DNA of 64,000 nt from Bacilli bacterium (GCA_024408505.1 JAKSUZ010000006.1:1-64000), one strand, 5' to 3'; shown: positions 33,097-43,132, numbered from the stretch's first letter. Translations and numbers: made by a program. Notes: generated by a model not told the origin, from the letters alone.

Positions 33097-33693
33097 TTAA
33101 ATCTTCTTCCTTCCTTCTAATGCTTTCATAATTGTCATAGAATCAGCGTAATCAATATGGCCGCCCATTGGTAAGCCATAGGCTAATCTTGTAACTGTAA
33201 CTTTTTTCTCTTCTAATAATTTTGCAATATATAGTGCAGTTGTTTCACCTTCGACGGTAGGATCAGTTGCGATGATTACTTCTTTAATTCCTTCTTCATC
33301 GACGCGCTTAATTAAAGAAGCGATATTTAAATCTTCTACTCCTACACCTTTAATTGCACTTATTACTCCATTAAGTACATGATAAACCCCATGATATGAA
33401 TTTAATTTCTCAAAGTTGTAAGCATCTTTTGCATAAGATAAAACAATAATAGTTGAGTGATCGCGAGTCGTATCTTTACAAATCTCGCATTCATCATCTT
33501 CAATATATAGACCACATTGTGGGCATTGTTTTATTTTCTTTTTAACATCAAGTAAGGCATCCGCGAATTCTTTGATTGCTTCTTCGTCCATATTTAAAGT
33601 TGCGTATGCCATTCTTTCAGCGCTCTTTTTACCAACGCTTGGAAGACGAGAATATGAATCAACTAAACGATTAATGGACTTAAGTTCTTTCAT
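33097..33693 (-). CDS. recR: Recombination protein RecR
   Basis: 198 aa. N-terminal helix-hairpin-helix LPSVGKKSAERMAY, zinc finger CPQCGLYIEDDECEIC, and Toprim domain with ATDPTVEGETTALYIAKLL. Works with RecO and RecF in loading RecA at gaps. Its start overlaps the ybaB stop by one base. Confidence 0.97.
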   Translation of the reverse strand: MKELKSINRLVDSYSRLPSVGKKSAERMAYATLNMDEEAIKEFADALLDVKKKIKQCPQCGLYIEDDECEICKDTTRDHSTIIVLSYAKDAYNFEKLNSYHGVYHVLNGVISAIKGVGVEDLNIASLIKRVDEEGIKEVIIATDPTVEGETTALYIAKLLEEKKVTVTRLAYGLPMGGHIDYADSMTIMKALEGRKKI

Positions 33694-33992
33694 TACATTC
33701 CAATTCCTTCTTTACGACCGGTTAATCTAAGATTAATCTCTTCTTCAGCGGCCTTGATTTGTTCGTGCGCTTCATTAATTGCTAACACAATCATATCCTG
33801 AACCATCTCTTTATCTTCTTTTAAGGCGTTATCATCAATGTTTATTGATTTAACTGATTTATTACCTAAAACAGTAACTTTAACCGCGCCGCCTTTTTCA
33901 ATTACGAATTCTTTGCTAGCTAATTCAGCTTTTGCTTTTTGAAGTTCGCGTTGAATTTTCTGCGCTTGCATTAACATTGCTTGCATGTTCAT
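33693..33992 (-). CDS. ybaB: YbaB/EbfC family nucleoid-associated protein
   Basis: 99 aa dimeric DNA-binding protein. Begins with MNMQAMLMQAQKIQRELQ, followed by VKVTVLGNKSVKSINID and an acidic DMIVLAINEAHEQ helix, the family pattern. Constant neighbour of dnaX and recR. Confidence 0.93.
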   Translation of the reverse strand: MNMQAMLMQAQKIQRELQKAKAELASKEFVIEKGGAVKVTVLGNKSVKSINIDDNALKEDKEMVQDMIVLAINEAHEQIKAAEEEINLRLTGRKEGIGM

Positions 33993-33995
33993 AAA

Positions 33996-35612
33996 TTATT
34001 TCTCCTTTATTACTACTTCTTCTTTTGCTGGTAATTTATTTACCTGGCGAAGATTTAAAAACAATTTTCTTAAGCGTACTTCTTCGCCACGACTAAGAGC
34101 GTAAACGAAGACTTTTCGCTTCACAATCGCTTCGATAATTGAAGCAATATTTGCTTGGTTAGTTTTGATGTTTACTTTGTAAGCTAAACGTTCAAAATCA
34201 AAATTAAGTAATAATACATTTTTACAAATTACATATGGTGTTGCATCTAATAATAAAGTTGCATATTTACCAATCTTTGGATCACTCACTAGTGGTGATA
34301 AATGCATATTCCAATGATTTAATAAATCCACTCTTTCATCTTTATTTCCGCTTACCATTAATTTAATAATTGTATTGTCATCAAGTTTATTAACATCACC
34401 TTCAATGTCTAGTTGTTTATCTTCTTTTAGGCTAACTTTGATATCTTCATGTTTTTCTTTTACTTTAGTAGGCTCTTTTTTTACGTCAGTAAAAATAACT
34501 GATGGAGTAACCGTAGATAATTTTTCTTCTTCAGTTGGTTCTAGTGTAATTAATTTAAGTAAAGTAATTTCAAATAGACTTCTTGGATTAGAAACAACTT
34601 TAAAGTCAACTTCAGCCTTAATAAGAATGGTAATCATTTCGTTTAATTGGCGAGGTGAAAATAAGCCTTCAAGTTTCTTTAAATCAGTTTCTTTTAGCGT
34701 GAGCATTAAATCAGTTTCTTTGGTTGTGTGATAAATCAGTAAATCTTTTAAGATATCAAGTAGTGATACAGTTAAACGTTTAATATCTATGCCTGCTTCT
34801 AAGAAGTGATTACTTCTAGTTAATACTCCGTTTGTATTCTTTTTTGCGATATCCACTAACAAATCTACTTTCTCTTCTAGTGAAGCGATACCAAATAAAT
34901 CAAGAACGTCTTTTTCTACTAGTTTCTTGTTTGAATACGATAAAGCTTGATCAAGCATCATTAAGGCATCGCGCATTCCGCCATCAGCAATACTTACAAT
35001 CGGGGTCAATGCTTTAGCATCATAAGTAACACCTTCTTTATCTAGGATACCCATTAAGTATTCAGTAATAGCATGATCTTCAATCTTTGCGAAGTCATAA
35101 CGTTGACAACGAGAAAGAATGGTTGGTAATACTTTATGCGGTTCAGTAGTTGCGAGAATAAAAATAACATGTGCAGGTGGTTCTTCTAAAGTTTTTAATA
35201 ATGCATTAAATGCACCAGAGGTCATCATATGAACTTCATCGATGATATAAACTTTGTATTTACCTTTAATTGGTGCGAATTTACATTTTTCAATTAATGA
35301 ACGTACTTCCTCAACACCATTATTGCTCGCAGCATCGATTTCAATAATATCTGGATGAGCATTTTTATTCGCGCTCATGCAATTATCACATTCATTACAA
35401 ATTTCTCCATTACCTTTTTCGCAGTTGATTGCTTTTGCAAATAACTTGGCGGTTGTGGTTTTTCCAGTTCCTCTTGGGCCAGTAAACAAATAAGCATGGG
35501 AGATTTTACCCGTCTTTAAAGCATTGCTTAAAGTTTGGACAATTGCTTTTTGTCCAGCTACTTCGCTAAACTTCGTTGGACGATATTTACGATATAAGAC
35601 TTTGTAAGACAT
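33996..35612 (-). CDS. dnaX: DNA polymerase III gamma/tau subunit
   Basis: Clamp-loader ATPase, 538 aa. Walker A GPRGTGKTTTAK (45-56), zinc Cys in CEKGNGEICNECDNC, Walker B IIDEVHMM, sensor ILSRCQRYDF. The C-terminal part is long and Lys/Glu-rich, so a full tau form is encoded; I did not find a need for frameshifting to gamma. First gene of a seven-gene operon ending with rsmI. No Shine-Dalgarno sequence before the ATG. The usual Bacillus neighbour, the signal-recognition-particle RNA gene, is not visible upstream. Confidence 0.96.
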   Translation of the reverse strand: MSYKVLYRKYRPTKFSEVAGQKAIVQTLSNALKTGKISHAYLFTGPRGTGKTTTAKLFAKAINCEKGNGEICNECDNCMSANKNAHPDIIEIDAASNNGVEEVRSLIEKCKFAPIKGKYKVYIIDEVHMMTSGAFNALLKTLEEPPAHVIFILATTEPHKVLPTILSRCQRYDFAKIEDHAITEYLMGILDKEGVTYDAKALTPIVSIADGGMRDALMMLDQALSYSNKKLVEKDVLDLFGIASLEEKVDLLVDIAKKNTNGVLTRSNHFLEAGIDIKRLTVSLLDILKDLLIYHTTKETDLMLTLKETDLKKLEGLFSPRQLNEMITILIKAEVDFKVVSNPRSLFEITLLKLITLEPTEEEKLSTVTPSVIFTDVKKEPTKVKEKHEDIKVSLKEDKQLDIEGDVNKLDDNTIIKLMVSGNKDERVDLLNHWNMHLSPLVSDPKIGKYATLLLDATPYVICKNVLLLNFDFERLAYKVNIKTNQANIASIIEAIVKRKVFVYALSRGEEVRLRKLFLNLRQVNKLPAKEEVVIKEK

Positions 35613-35688
35613 AAAATAATTACTATTATTTTAACAAAAAATAAAAGATTAACATAACTTATTTAAAAATAGGTCAAAAAACGGACAA

Positions 35689-36804
35689 TTATTTTATAGA
35701 ACTAAACTTATAAGTAATATTGCGAGTGAAAGGTTTATCTTTATCAATAAATAATTTTTCCATTGATTCCTGTTCGGTGGTAAAGAAGGTGTATGGTTCA
35801 ATAGTAATTGCAGCATATTTTGTATCTTTTTCGCCGTCGTTCATTTCTTGTTCTTCGTTTGGCCAACAATTAGAGTACATAATAACTGCATCCGAATCCT
35901 TCGATGTGACATTTAATCTAATATTTGATTCTTCGTTACTTAATTCGAAGTCTTGTTCATCAATACTTCTATCATCGAAACACCAAATGTGATCATATCC
36001 ACCAGAGACTTTATCTTTATCTGCTGCTTCTTCAATATCTTTCCCAATAGTTTTTCCATTAATAAAATTCCATGGGTTATTGCCTTCCTTAGTTACACTT
36101 TCAATGCCTAAAACAGTTTGATGCCCTTCGCTATCGTATTTTGCTATATTTTCAGCTTTAACAGTTAATTTATGATTTTTTATGGTTCCATTATTACCTA
36201 GTCTAAAGTACGGATGGAATGATAAATTTACCGGAGTTAAACCAGAAGAGGTAGCATCAATGGCTAAACTTAATTCTCCATCAGTTTTGCTTACTGTATA
36301 AACATATTTAACATTTAAAGTTTCAGGGAATCCTGATTCACCAGCAAGAGATATGTATTCAAATGCAACTTGATAATTATCATCCTTTTCCGTTACTTTA
36401 TGTGTCCAATCTTTAGCATATAAACCATTTGTACCACCATGAAGACAATTATTTTTTCCGCCTTTAGTCTCGTTAATGTCTAAATTATATTCATGTTCAC
36501 CAATCTTTAATTTGCCATCTGAGATTCTACCTGCTACTCTTCCTAAACATTTTCCATAAAAGTTATTAGTGATAAATGTTTTCTTATCCTTTGGATGATA
36601 GGTGACAAATTGATCTTTGTATTTAATCGAATAAATGGATGCACCACGATCGCAGAACACTACTTCTAACTGATCTCCTTTCACAGTAAAGAATAATTTG
36701 TTAATGTCTTCATTATTACAACCGGTGGTAGAAATTATTGCGCCGCCTAACATAGCAAAAGCACATAAACATAATGCTTTAGATTTTGATGCATTTGTTT
36801 TCAT
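35689..36804 (-). CDS. galM: Secreted lipoprotein aldose 1-epimerase (galactose mutarotase)
   Basis: 371 aa. Converts alpha and beta anomers of galactose or glucose. The signal peptide ends in the lipobox STTGC (Cys29), placing the enzyme outside the cell, where most GalM are cytoplasmic. Catalytic motifs are present: NCLHGG (His), HPYFRL (His), GYDHIWCF and TIEPYTFFT (Glu base). Ribosome site AGAGG precedes the ATG. It follows add by 13 bases. Extracellular mutarotation would supply the anomer taken by the Mgl importer encoded at 56.6-63.2 kb; that link is inference. Confidence 0.9.
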   Translation of the reverse strand: MKTNASKSKALCLCAFAMLGGAIISTTGCNNEDINKLFFTVKGDQLEVVFCDRGASIYSIKYKDQFVTYHPKDKKTFITNNFYGKCLGRVAGRISDGKLKIGEHEYNLDINETKGGKNNCLHGGTNGLYAKDWTHKVTEKDDNYQVAFEYISLAGESGFPETLNVKYVYTVSKTDGELSLAIDATSSGLTPVNLSFHPYFRLGNNGTIKNHKLTVKAENIAKYDSEGHQTVLGIESVTKEGNNPWNFINGKTIGKDIEEAADKDKVSGGYDHIWCFDDRSIDEQDFELSNEESNIRLNVTSKDSDAVIMYSNCWPNEEQEMNDGEKDTKYAAITIEPYTFFTTEQESMEKLFIDKDKPFTRNITYKFSSIK

Positions 36805-36817
36805 AAATTACCTCTAA

Positions 36818-37828
36818 TTAGTGTTTTTTCACGTATTCATCAACAAGTTTAAGATAAGCTTTCTTTTTCTTATCGCTCATAAAACTTGCAAGGAATGAAT
36901 TTTTCGCTAATTGAATAACTTCTTTTTTGCATAGTTTATATTTACTAGCAAGTGTAAACATATCATCCGAGATATAACTTTGAAAATAAGCCGGATCATC
37001 GGAATTAACTGTAACAAGTGCTCCTTTCTTGAGTAAGTATTTCATTTCCTTGCCTTTCATATCTTTAGTGACGAAGCTATTTGAAACCGGGCAACAAGTA
37101 AATCCAATTTTATTTTTAATCGCAAATTTTACTAATGATTCATCTTCAACAATGTTTGTACCATGATCAATTCTTTCAACCTTAATATCTTTTAGACAAG
37201 TACGAATATGTTTAATGGAATCAATTTGATCAATGTCACAATGCATTGTGATATGAAGACCATCTTTCTTAGCTTGTTTAAAAATATCTTTGAATTTCTC
37301 AGGTGGATTGTTTCTTTCATCAGAATCTAGTCCGATTGCGATAATCTTATCCTTATAAGGAAGCATTTGTTTATAAGTCTCTTTTGCGGATTTATATGGC
37401 ATATCACGTAAGAAACACATAATTAAGCGCGCTTCAATGCCTAACTTTTTAGCTTCTTTAACTGCTTTATAGTACCCATTAATGACAGTTTTAAAACTTA
37501 CGCCACGAGAAGTGTGAGCTTGTGGATCAAAGAATAATTCGCAATATTTTACATTGTGCTTCTTCGCTTTTAATAAATAGGCATGTGCTAAAGCGTAGAA
37601 ATCGGATTCTTTTTGTAAAACATTCATTGCAGGATAATAGACTTTTAAGAACGAAGTTAAATCGTTAAATTTATAAGATGCTTTAACTTCCTTAATATTC
37701 TTTTGGCCAATATTAATGTGATTCTTTTTCGATAGTTTAAGTTTTAAATCGGGTTCAAGTGTACCTTCTAGATGTAAATGTAATTCAGCCTTTGGTAAGC
37801 CTTTAATGAATTCTTTTGAGTAGTCCAT
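36818..37828 (-). CDS. add: Adenosine deaminase
   Basis: 336 aa. Hydrolyses adenosine to inosine and ammonia for purine salvage. Zinc and catalytic residues: ELHLHLEG (HxH), HCDIDQ, HGTNI and NSDDPAYF. A clear AGGAGA ribosome site precedes the ATG. Adenine deaminase is an alternative within the superfamily, but the length and motifs suit Add. Divergent from sufC. Confidence 0.92.
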   Translation of the reverse strand: MDYSKEFIKGLPKAELHLHLEGTLEPDLKLKLSKKNHINIGQKNIKEVKASYKFNDLTSFLKVYYPAMNVLQKESDFYALAHAYLLKAKKHNVKYCELFFDPQAHTSRGVSFKTVINGYYKAVKEAKKLGIEARLIMCFLRDMPYKSAKETYKQMLPYKDKIIAIGLDSDERNNPPEKFKDIFKQAKKDGLHITMHCDIDQIDSIKHIRTCLKDIKVERIDHGTNIVEDESLVKFAIKNKIGFTCCPVSNSFVTKDMKGKEMKYLLKKGALVTVNSDDPAYFQSYISDDMFTLASKYKLCKKEVIQLAKNSFLASFMSDKKKKAYLKLVDEYVKKH

Positions 37829-37928
37829 AATTTTCTCCTAAATCTTTATATAATAATCATACCTTTTTCAAAAATAATTATCATATAATTAGACTTTTTC
37901 TTCTCCTTAATTAAAATAGATAACGATT

Positions 37929-38738
37929 ATGAAAAGTTTAGTAATTAAAAATCTTCATGTCACCGTGGATGGTAAAAAGATCTTAAATGGCGTTACTCTT
38001 GCTATTAACGAAGGCGATAATATTGCTCTTTTAGGACCAAACGGGCATGGTAAATCAACATTATTTATGTCAATAATGGGACATCCTAAATACCATATTA
38101 CTCAAGGTAGTATTACCTTTAATAATAAGGATATTAAAAAGTTAAGTGTTGATGAAAGAAGTAAACTTGGTATTTTTTTAGGATTACAAAATCCAAGTGA
38201 AGTGCCTGGTGTAAATAATAGTGATTTCTTAAAAAATATTATGAATGTAAGAAGAGATAAGCCGATGTCGCTTTTTACTTTCTATAAAGAATTGGAAAAA
38301 GCTTACCAAGAAATGGAGATGCCGTTTGAATTCGCAAATCGTAATTTAAATGAAGGATTTTCTGGTGGTGAAAAGAAGCGTAATGAAATTTTGCAAATGT
38401 TACTTCTTAATCCAAAACTTGCGATGTTAGATGAAATTGATTCAGGTTTAGATGTTGATGGTATTAATCAAGTCGCAAAGATGATTAATAAAAAACATAA
38501 AGAAGGTACAAGTTTATTAGTAATTTCTCACTATGCAAGATTATTCAATCTTATTAAGCCGAATCGTGCGGTAGTAATGGTAAATGGAAAAATTGTACTT
38601 GATGGCAAACCAGATTTAATTAAGCGCATTGATAAAGAAGGATATGAATGGATTAAGAATGAACTAAAAATTGAAATTAATAAAAAACAAGTTCATTCAA
38701 TTGGAACCTGTGCAACGAAAGTTGCCTTGAAAAAATAA
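37929..38738 (+). CDS. sufC: Iron-sulfur cluster assembly ATPase SufC
   Basis: 269 aa cytoplasmic ABC ATPase of the SufBCD scaffold. Walker A GPNGHGKST, signature FSGGEKKRNE, Walker B LAMLDEIDSGLD, H-loop SHYARL. About 20 residues longer at the C-terminus than usual. No ribosome site; TAAAAT at 37910-37915 may be its -10 box. First gene of sufCDSUB; sufD starts directly at its stop. Confidence 0.96.
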   Translation: MKSLVIKNLHVTVDGKKILNGVTLAINEGDNIALLGPNGHGKSTLFMSIMGHPKYHITQGSITFNNKDIKKLSVDERSKLGIFLGLQNPSEVPGVNNSDFLKNIMNVRRDKPMSLFTFYKELEKAYQEMEMPFEFANRNLNEGFSGGEKKRNEILQMLLLNPKLAMLDEIDSGLDVDGINQVAKMINKKHKEGTSLLVISHYARLFNLIKPNRAVVMVNGKIVLDGKPDLIKRIDKEGYEWIKNELKIEINKKQVHSIGTCATKVALKK

Positions 38739-39442
38739 TGAATATTAAAGTGAAGCAAAACGAAACTAAAGAAATTTTAGTAGAGGACAATTCCTCCATT
38801 AATTTTTCAATTGCTGAAAATGCTTCACTTATTTTAAAGTTTGTTTTCTTTTCGCCAATTAAAAATATTTCGATTAATGGTGAACTTAAAAAGAAAGCTA
38901 AATTAAAAGCGGTTGTTGCGGATTTTTCTAATGGTGAAGCTAAGATGAACGCAAAAATTTTATTGAATGAAGAAGGCGCGAATGCAACTTGGGATTTAGC
39001 ATCTCTTGCCACTAAAAAAGATCAAAAACAATTTGATATCTCCTTTATTCACAATAAAGGTAATACGAAAGCGGATATGAATAACTATGGTGTTGCGCTT
39101 AATGCATCGCGCCTAGTATTTTCAGGCACTAATCATATTCAAAAGAAAGCCAAGAAAAGTAACACCAATCAAAGCGCAAAAATTATTGTGTTTGATAAAG
39201 ATGCAAGCGGAAAGGCTAATCCAATTTTACGTATTGATGAAAACGATGTTTTAGCTAGTCACGCTGCGGTTGTTGGTCGTTTAAATGATGAACACTTATT
39301 TTATTTAAAATCGCGTGGACTAACTGAAGAAGAAGCTAAAGCTTTAATCGTAAGCGGCTATCTAAAACCGATTGCCAAAAACTTTGACACTAATATTCAA
39401 AATAAGATTAATAAAATGATTATGGAGAAATGTCATGTATAA
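38738..39442 (+). CDS. sufD: SufD-type scaffold protein, short form
   Basis: 234 aa, against about 400 for typical SufD: the N-terminal helical part is missing and only the beta-helix core and C-terminal helices remain. The C-terminal family signature is present (ENDVLASHAAVVGRL, then LFYLKSRGL and EEEAKALIVSGYL). Partner of SufB and SufC. Overlaps sufC by one base and sufS by 8 bases. The frame is intact, so this is a natural short form. Confidence 0.88.
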   Translation: MNIKVKQNETKEILVEDNSSINFSIAENASLILKFVFFSPIKNISINGELKKKAKLKAVVADFSNGEAKMNAKILLNEEGANATWDLASLATKKDQKQFDISFIHNKGNTKADMNNYGVALNASRLVFSGTNHIQKKAKKSNTNQSAKIIVFDKDASGKANPILRIDENDVLASHAAVVGRLNDEHLFYLKSRGLTEEEAKALIVSGYLKPIAKNFDTNIQNKINKMIMEKCHV

Positions 39443-40658
39443 CATAAAAAAGATTCGTGAAGATTTTCCGATGCTAAAACAAAAAATGCAGAATCATCCG
39501 CTTGTTTTTCTTGATAATGCTTCTACTACCTTTAAACCAAAAGCGGTAATTGATGCTATTAACAATTACTATGTAAAGGAAACTAGTAATTCGCATCGTG
39601 GTGATTATGATCTTTGTTTCCATATTGATCAAGAACTTGATGCTACTCGTAAAGTAGTGGCGGATTTTCTTAATGCTAAAAAAGAAGAAATTGTTTTTAC
39701 TTCAGGTGCATCCATGTCCATTAATTTAGTGGCATATGGTTATGCAATGAAACATTTAAAGAAAGGCGATGAAATTTTATTAACTGAATCCGAACATGCT
39801 TCTAATATTTTGCCTTGGTTTAAAGTTCAACAAACCGTGGGCGCAAAAATAAAATTCATTCCTTTAACTAAAGAAGGAAGATTAACTTTAGATAATGTAA
39901 AGAAATCGATTACTAGTAAAACTAAAATTATTGCAGTTGCGCAGATTACTAATGTTTTAGGATACCTTGCGTCAATTAAAGAAATCACAAAATTAGCACA
40001 TCAAAAAAAGATTATTGTTGTTGTAGATGGCGCGCAATCCGTTCCACATCGTTTAACTGATGTTAAAGATTTAGACGTTGATTTCCTTTCCTTTAGCGCG
40101 CATAAGATGTGCGGGCCAACTGGGATCGGCGTTTTATATGGTAAGTATGAATTATTAGAAAAAACCGATCCGACTTTAACTGGTGGTGGAATGAATGTTG
40201 ATTTCTTTACTGATGGAAAAGTAACTTATTTTAATCCTCCAGCGCGTTTTGAAGCAGGTACGCTTAATCTAGCAGGCATCTATGGTTTAAAGGCCGCTAT
40301 TCAATATTTAACAAAGATTGGAATGAACAATATTGAAAAACACGAGCAGGAATTACGCGCTTATCTAATTAAAGAATTAAAGAAAATTAAAGATGTCGTT
40401 ATCTATAACGAACACGCTGAATCAGGCATCGTTACAATTAACAAAAAGAATGTTTTTGCCCAAGATGAAGCAACATTTTTAAACAGCCGTGGAATTGCTG
40501 TTAGAAGTGGGCAACACTGCGCAAAGATTTTAAATGGTTTTTTAAATACTCCAGCAACAGTTCGCATATCCCTATATTTATATACCAGCAAAGAAGATAT
40601 TGATAAATTAATTAAAGCTTTAAAAGAAGGAGATTATCTCAATGCCTATTTCGCTTAA
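39435..40658 (+). CDS. sufS: Cysteine desulfurase SufS
   Basis: 407 aa PLP enzyme that takes sulfur from cysteine. PLP-binding Lys in SFSAHKMCGPTG, active-site Cys in RSGQHCAK, and FLDNASTT near the N-terminus. Group II desulfurase, which needs SufU as sulfur acceptor; sufU follows, overlapping by 17 bases. Confidence 0.96.
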   Translation: MYNIKKIREDFPMLKQKMQNHPLVFLDNASTTFKPKAVIDAINNYYVKETSNSHRGDYDLCFHIDQELDATRKVVADFLNAKKEEIVFTSGASMSINLVAYGYAMKHLKKGDEILLTESEHASNILPWFKVQQTVGAKIKFIPLTKEGRLTLDNVKKSITSKTKIIAVAQITNVLGYLASIKEITKLAHQKKIIVVVDGAQSVPHRLTDVKDLDVDFLSFSAHKMCGPTGIGVLYGKYELLEKTDPTLTGGGMNVDFFTDGKVTYFNPPARFEAGTLNLAGIYGLKAAIQYLTKIGMNNIEKHEQELRAYLIKELKKIKDVVIYNEHAESGIVTINKKNVFAQDEATFLNSRGIAVRSGQHCAKILNGFLNTPATVRISLYLYTSKEDIDKLIKALKEGDYLNAYFA

Positions 40659-41079
40659 CAATGAAATGATGCGTCAAATCATCATGGATCATTATCAAAA
40701 TCCACAGCATAAGAAAACGCCTAAGAAAGGTTATGTTTCAATTCATTCAAAAAGTGAAAATTGCATTGATGACATCAATGTTTATTTAAAACTAGAAAAA
40801 GGTAAAGTCAAAGATTGTCTTTGGGATGGCGTAGCCTGTACGATTTCTACCGCTAGCACTGATATTATGTGTGAACTCGTAATTAATAAAACTGAAAAAG
40901 AAGCACGTTATATTATCGATCAATACTTGAAAATGATTCATGAAGAAAAGTTTGATGAAGAAATATTAGGCGAAGCAATTGCTTTTATTAACACAAGTAA
41001 ACAAGCCGCGCGGATTAAGTGTGCGACCATTGGCTTTAATGCATTAAAGGATATCTTAAATCATAAACATGGGAAATAA
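40642..41079 (+). CDS. sufU: SufU zinc-dependent sulfurtransferase
   Basis: 145 aa. Accepts sulfur from SufS. The three Cys and Asp zinc ligands fit: [12 protein letters not shown] and [11 protein letters not shown]. It is the Bacillota form, not a true IscU scaffold. Overlaps sufS and sufB. Confidence 0.94.
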   Translation: MPISLNNEMMRQIIMDHYQNPQHKKTPKKGYVSIHSKSENCIDDINVYLKLEKGKVKDCLWDGVACTISTASTDIMCELVINKTEKEARYIIDQYLKMIHEEKFDEEILGEAIAFINTSKQAARIKCATIGFNALKDILNHKHGK

Positions 41080-42466
41080 ATTAAAACTAAACACTGACTA
41101 TAAATATGGTTTTAAAGATAAAGATACCGCAGTTTTAAAAACGCCAAAAGGTTTAAATGAAAAAATAATTCGTGTGATCTCTCGTCTTAAGCATGAACCA
41201 AAATGGATGTTAGAGTTTCGTTTAAAATCTTATGAAGCATTTAAGCGCTTAAAAATGCCAAGTTTCGGTCCGGATTTATCTAAACTCGATTTTAATTCTT
41301 ATACTTACTTTATTCGTCCGAGTGAAAAGGTTGAAAGAAAATGGGAAGATGTTCCTCAAACAATTAGAGATACATTTAAAAAGATTGGTATACCTGAAGC
41401 AGAACAAAAATATTTAGCGGGTGTTACTACTCAATATGATAGTGAAGCAGTTTATCACAACATGCTTAAAGAAGTAGAGGATAAAGGAGTTATCTTTTTA
41501 TCAACCGATCAAGCTTTACAAATGTGTCCTGAAATAATGAAAAAGTATTTCAACACCGTTGTTCCTTATACTGATAATAAATTCGCTGCGCTTAACGGTG
41601 CAGTTTGGTCAGGTGGTTCTTTTATATATGTCCCTAAAGGCGTTAAATTAGAAAAACCACTTCAATCTTATTTTAGAATTAACAATGAAAAATCAGGTCA
41701 ATTCGAAAGAACTTTAATAATTGTCGATGAAGGCGCAGATGTACATTACATTGAAGGATGTACTGCACCAATTTATTCAAAAGATTCATTACACGCTGCA
41801 GTGGTAGAAATTGTTGTGTTAAAAAATGCGAAATGTCGTTATTCAACTGTACAAAATTGGTCAACCAATATTGTGAACCTAGTTACTAAACGCGCGAGTG
41901 TTTTTGAAAACGGCAGCATGGAATGGATTGATGGTAATATCGGTTCACTTGTAAATATGAAATACCCGGCATGTTTACTAAAAGGAGAAGGCGCAAAAGG
42001 AACTTGCATTTCAATTGCGGTTGCAAGCAAAGGACAATATCAAGATGCAGGTGCACGTATGATTCACTTAGCGCCCAATACCCATTCGACCATTATTTCT
42101 AAATCAGTAGTACATGATGGTGGAGTTGCTAATTATCGTGGCACAGTTCGTCATACTAGATTAGCAAATAATTCTTCTAGCCACGTTGAATGTGACACAT
42201 TAATTCTTGATGATATTTCTAAGTCGGATACGATTCCGAATAATGAAGTGATTAATCATACTAGTTTTATTGAACACGAGGCTACAGTTAGTAAGATTAA
42301 TGAGGATCAACTATTTTATTTAATGAGTAAAGGCATGAGCAAAAAAGATGCAACTCAGTTAATTATTATGGGATTTATTGCGCCGTTCTCGCGTGAACTT
42401 CCAATGGAATATGCGGTTGAGCTTAATCAATTAATTAAACTCGACATGGATAAAAGCATTGGATAA
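41069..42466 (+). CDS. sufB: Fe-S cluster scaffold protein SufB
   Basis: 465 aa. Assembles the nascent cluster with SufC and SufD. Conserved blocks [30 protein letters not shown], and the C-terminal [16 protein letters not shown] followed by [10 protein letters not shown]. Normal length, in contrast to the shortened SufD. Last gene of the operon; no terminator hairpin is evident behind it. Confidence 0.97.
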   Translation: MGNKLKLNTDYKYGFKDKDTAVLKTPKGLNEKIIRVISRLKHEPKWMLEFRLKSYEAFKRLKMPSFGPDLSKLDFNSYTYFIRPSEKVERKWEDVPQTIRDTFKKIGIPEAEQKYLAGVTTQYDSEAVYHNMLKEVEDKGVIFLSTDQALQMCPEIMKKYFNTVVPYTDNKFAALNGAVWSGGSFIYVPKGVKLEKPLQSYFRINNEKSGQFERTLIIVDEGADVHYIEGCTAPIYSKDSLHAAVVEIVVLKNAKCRYSTVQNWSTNIVNLVTKRASVFENGSMEWIDGNIGSLVNMKYPACLLKGEGAKGTCISIAVASKGQYQDAGARMIHLAPNTHSTIISKSVVHDGGVANYRGTVRHTRLANNSSSHVECDTLILDDISKSDTIPNNEVINHTSFIEHEATVSKINEDQLFYLMSKGMSKKDATQLIIMGFIAPFSRELPMEYAVELNQLIKLDMDKSIG

Positions 42467-42531
42467 AAAAACTAAATTCTTGCTTATAAAAATTTCTTTT
42501 ATTATGTATAATAAAAATAGGAGAGTATATT

Positions 42532-42915
42532 ATGGCAAGAAAAGAACATCATGTTGTCCCTAATAAGAAGGGCGGATGGGATGTTAAGATTAATGATGCT
42601 GGTCATCGTACTTACCATACCCGTAAAAAATCAACGGCGGTTAGAAAAGCCCGTGCTATTTCCCGTCGCCATGGTAGTGAATTAGTCATTCACAACTCAA
42701 AAGGTCAGATTGAGGTGAAAAACTCACATCCAAATCCAACCAAGAGACGGAAAAGAGCTAAAAAGGCAAAACGTCGTGTAAAACGTACGGTTAAGAAAGC
42801 CAAGCGTCCAGCAAAGAAAAAAACTAGACGTCCAGTAAGAAAAGCTAAGCGCGTAAAGAGAAAAGTTAAACGTCCTGCGCGTAAAGCGAAAAGAAAGAAT
42901 CGTCGTAGAAGATAA
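42532..42915 (+). CDS. DUF2188 protein with histone-H1-like Lys/Arg tail
   Basis: 127 aa, extremely basic. Residues 1-65 form a DUF2188-type domain (HHVVPNKKGGWDVK, GHRTYHTRKKSTAVRKARAI, GSELVIHNSKGQI). From about 68 to the end is a repetitive Lys/Arg/Ala/Pro tail with units such as KRPAKKK, RRPVRKAKR and KRPARKAKR, like eukaryotic H1 C-termini and bacterial AlgP/Hc1-like proteins. It probably binds DNA or RNA electrostatically and may compact the nucleoid. Own promoter (TATAAT at 42507-42512) and a good AGGAGAG ribosome site suggest solid expression. The function of DUF2188 is not known. Confidence 0.75.
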   Translation: MARKEHHVVPNKKGGWDVKINDAGHRTYHTRKKSTAVRKARAISRRHGSELVIHNSKGQIEVKNSHPNPTKRRKRAKKAKRRVKRTVKKAKRPAKKKTRRPVRKAKRVKRKVKRPARKAKRKNRRRR

Positions 42916-42919
42916 TTCT

Positions 42920-43132
42920 ATGCAGAAGATTCTATTAATTGCTAGCATTGTTTTATTGACCGTTGGTGCGATAATCTTTCTAGCAATCGGAACGCCTTTA
43001 AAAGACTTTAATTGTATGTGGGCGGGATTAGGAATCTTCTTGATCGGACTCGTAACCTTGATTGTTTGGTTCTTTATCAGAACTTATCTTAAACGAAAAG
43101 AAGACGAGAAAAACAATATTAGAAGGGGCTAG
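42920..43132 (+). CDS. Small two-helix membrane protein, unknown
   Basis: 70 aa. Two hydrophobic helices (about 3-25 and 33-56) with a short loop, then a basic tail RTYLKRKEDEKNNIRRG. It starts 4 bases after the DUF2188 gene without its own ribosome site, so they are one transcript, and its stop codon lies inside the terminator hairpin. No family recognised. Confidence 0.65.
   Translation: MQKILLIASIVLLTVGAIIFLAIGTPLKDFNCMWAGLGIFLIGLVTLIVWFFIRTYLKRKEDEKNNIRRG

Noticed and set aside
34375-34731. Forward open frame opposite dnaX
   Set aside because: It is the antisense shadow of the low-complexity tau part of dnaX, with no ribosome site or recognisable domain.
33996-35612. Programmed frameshift in dnaX
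   Set aside because: No clear slippery run with a following stem was found, and the tau frame is simply open.
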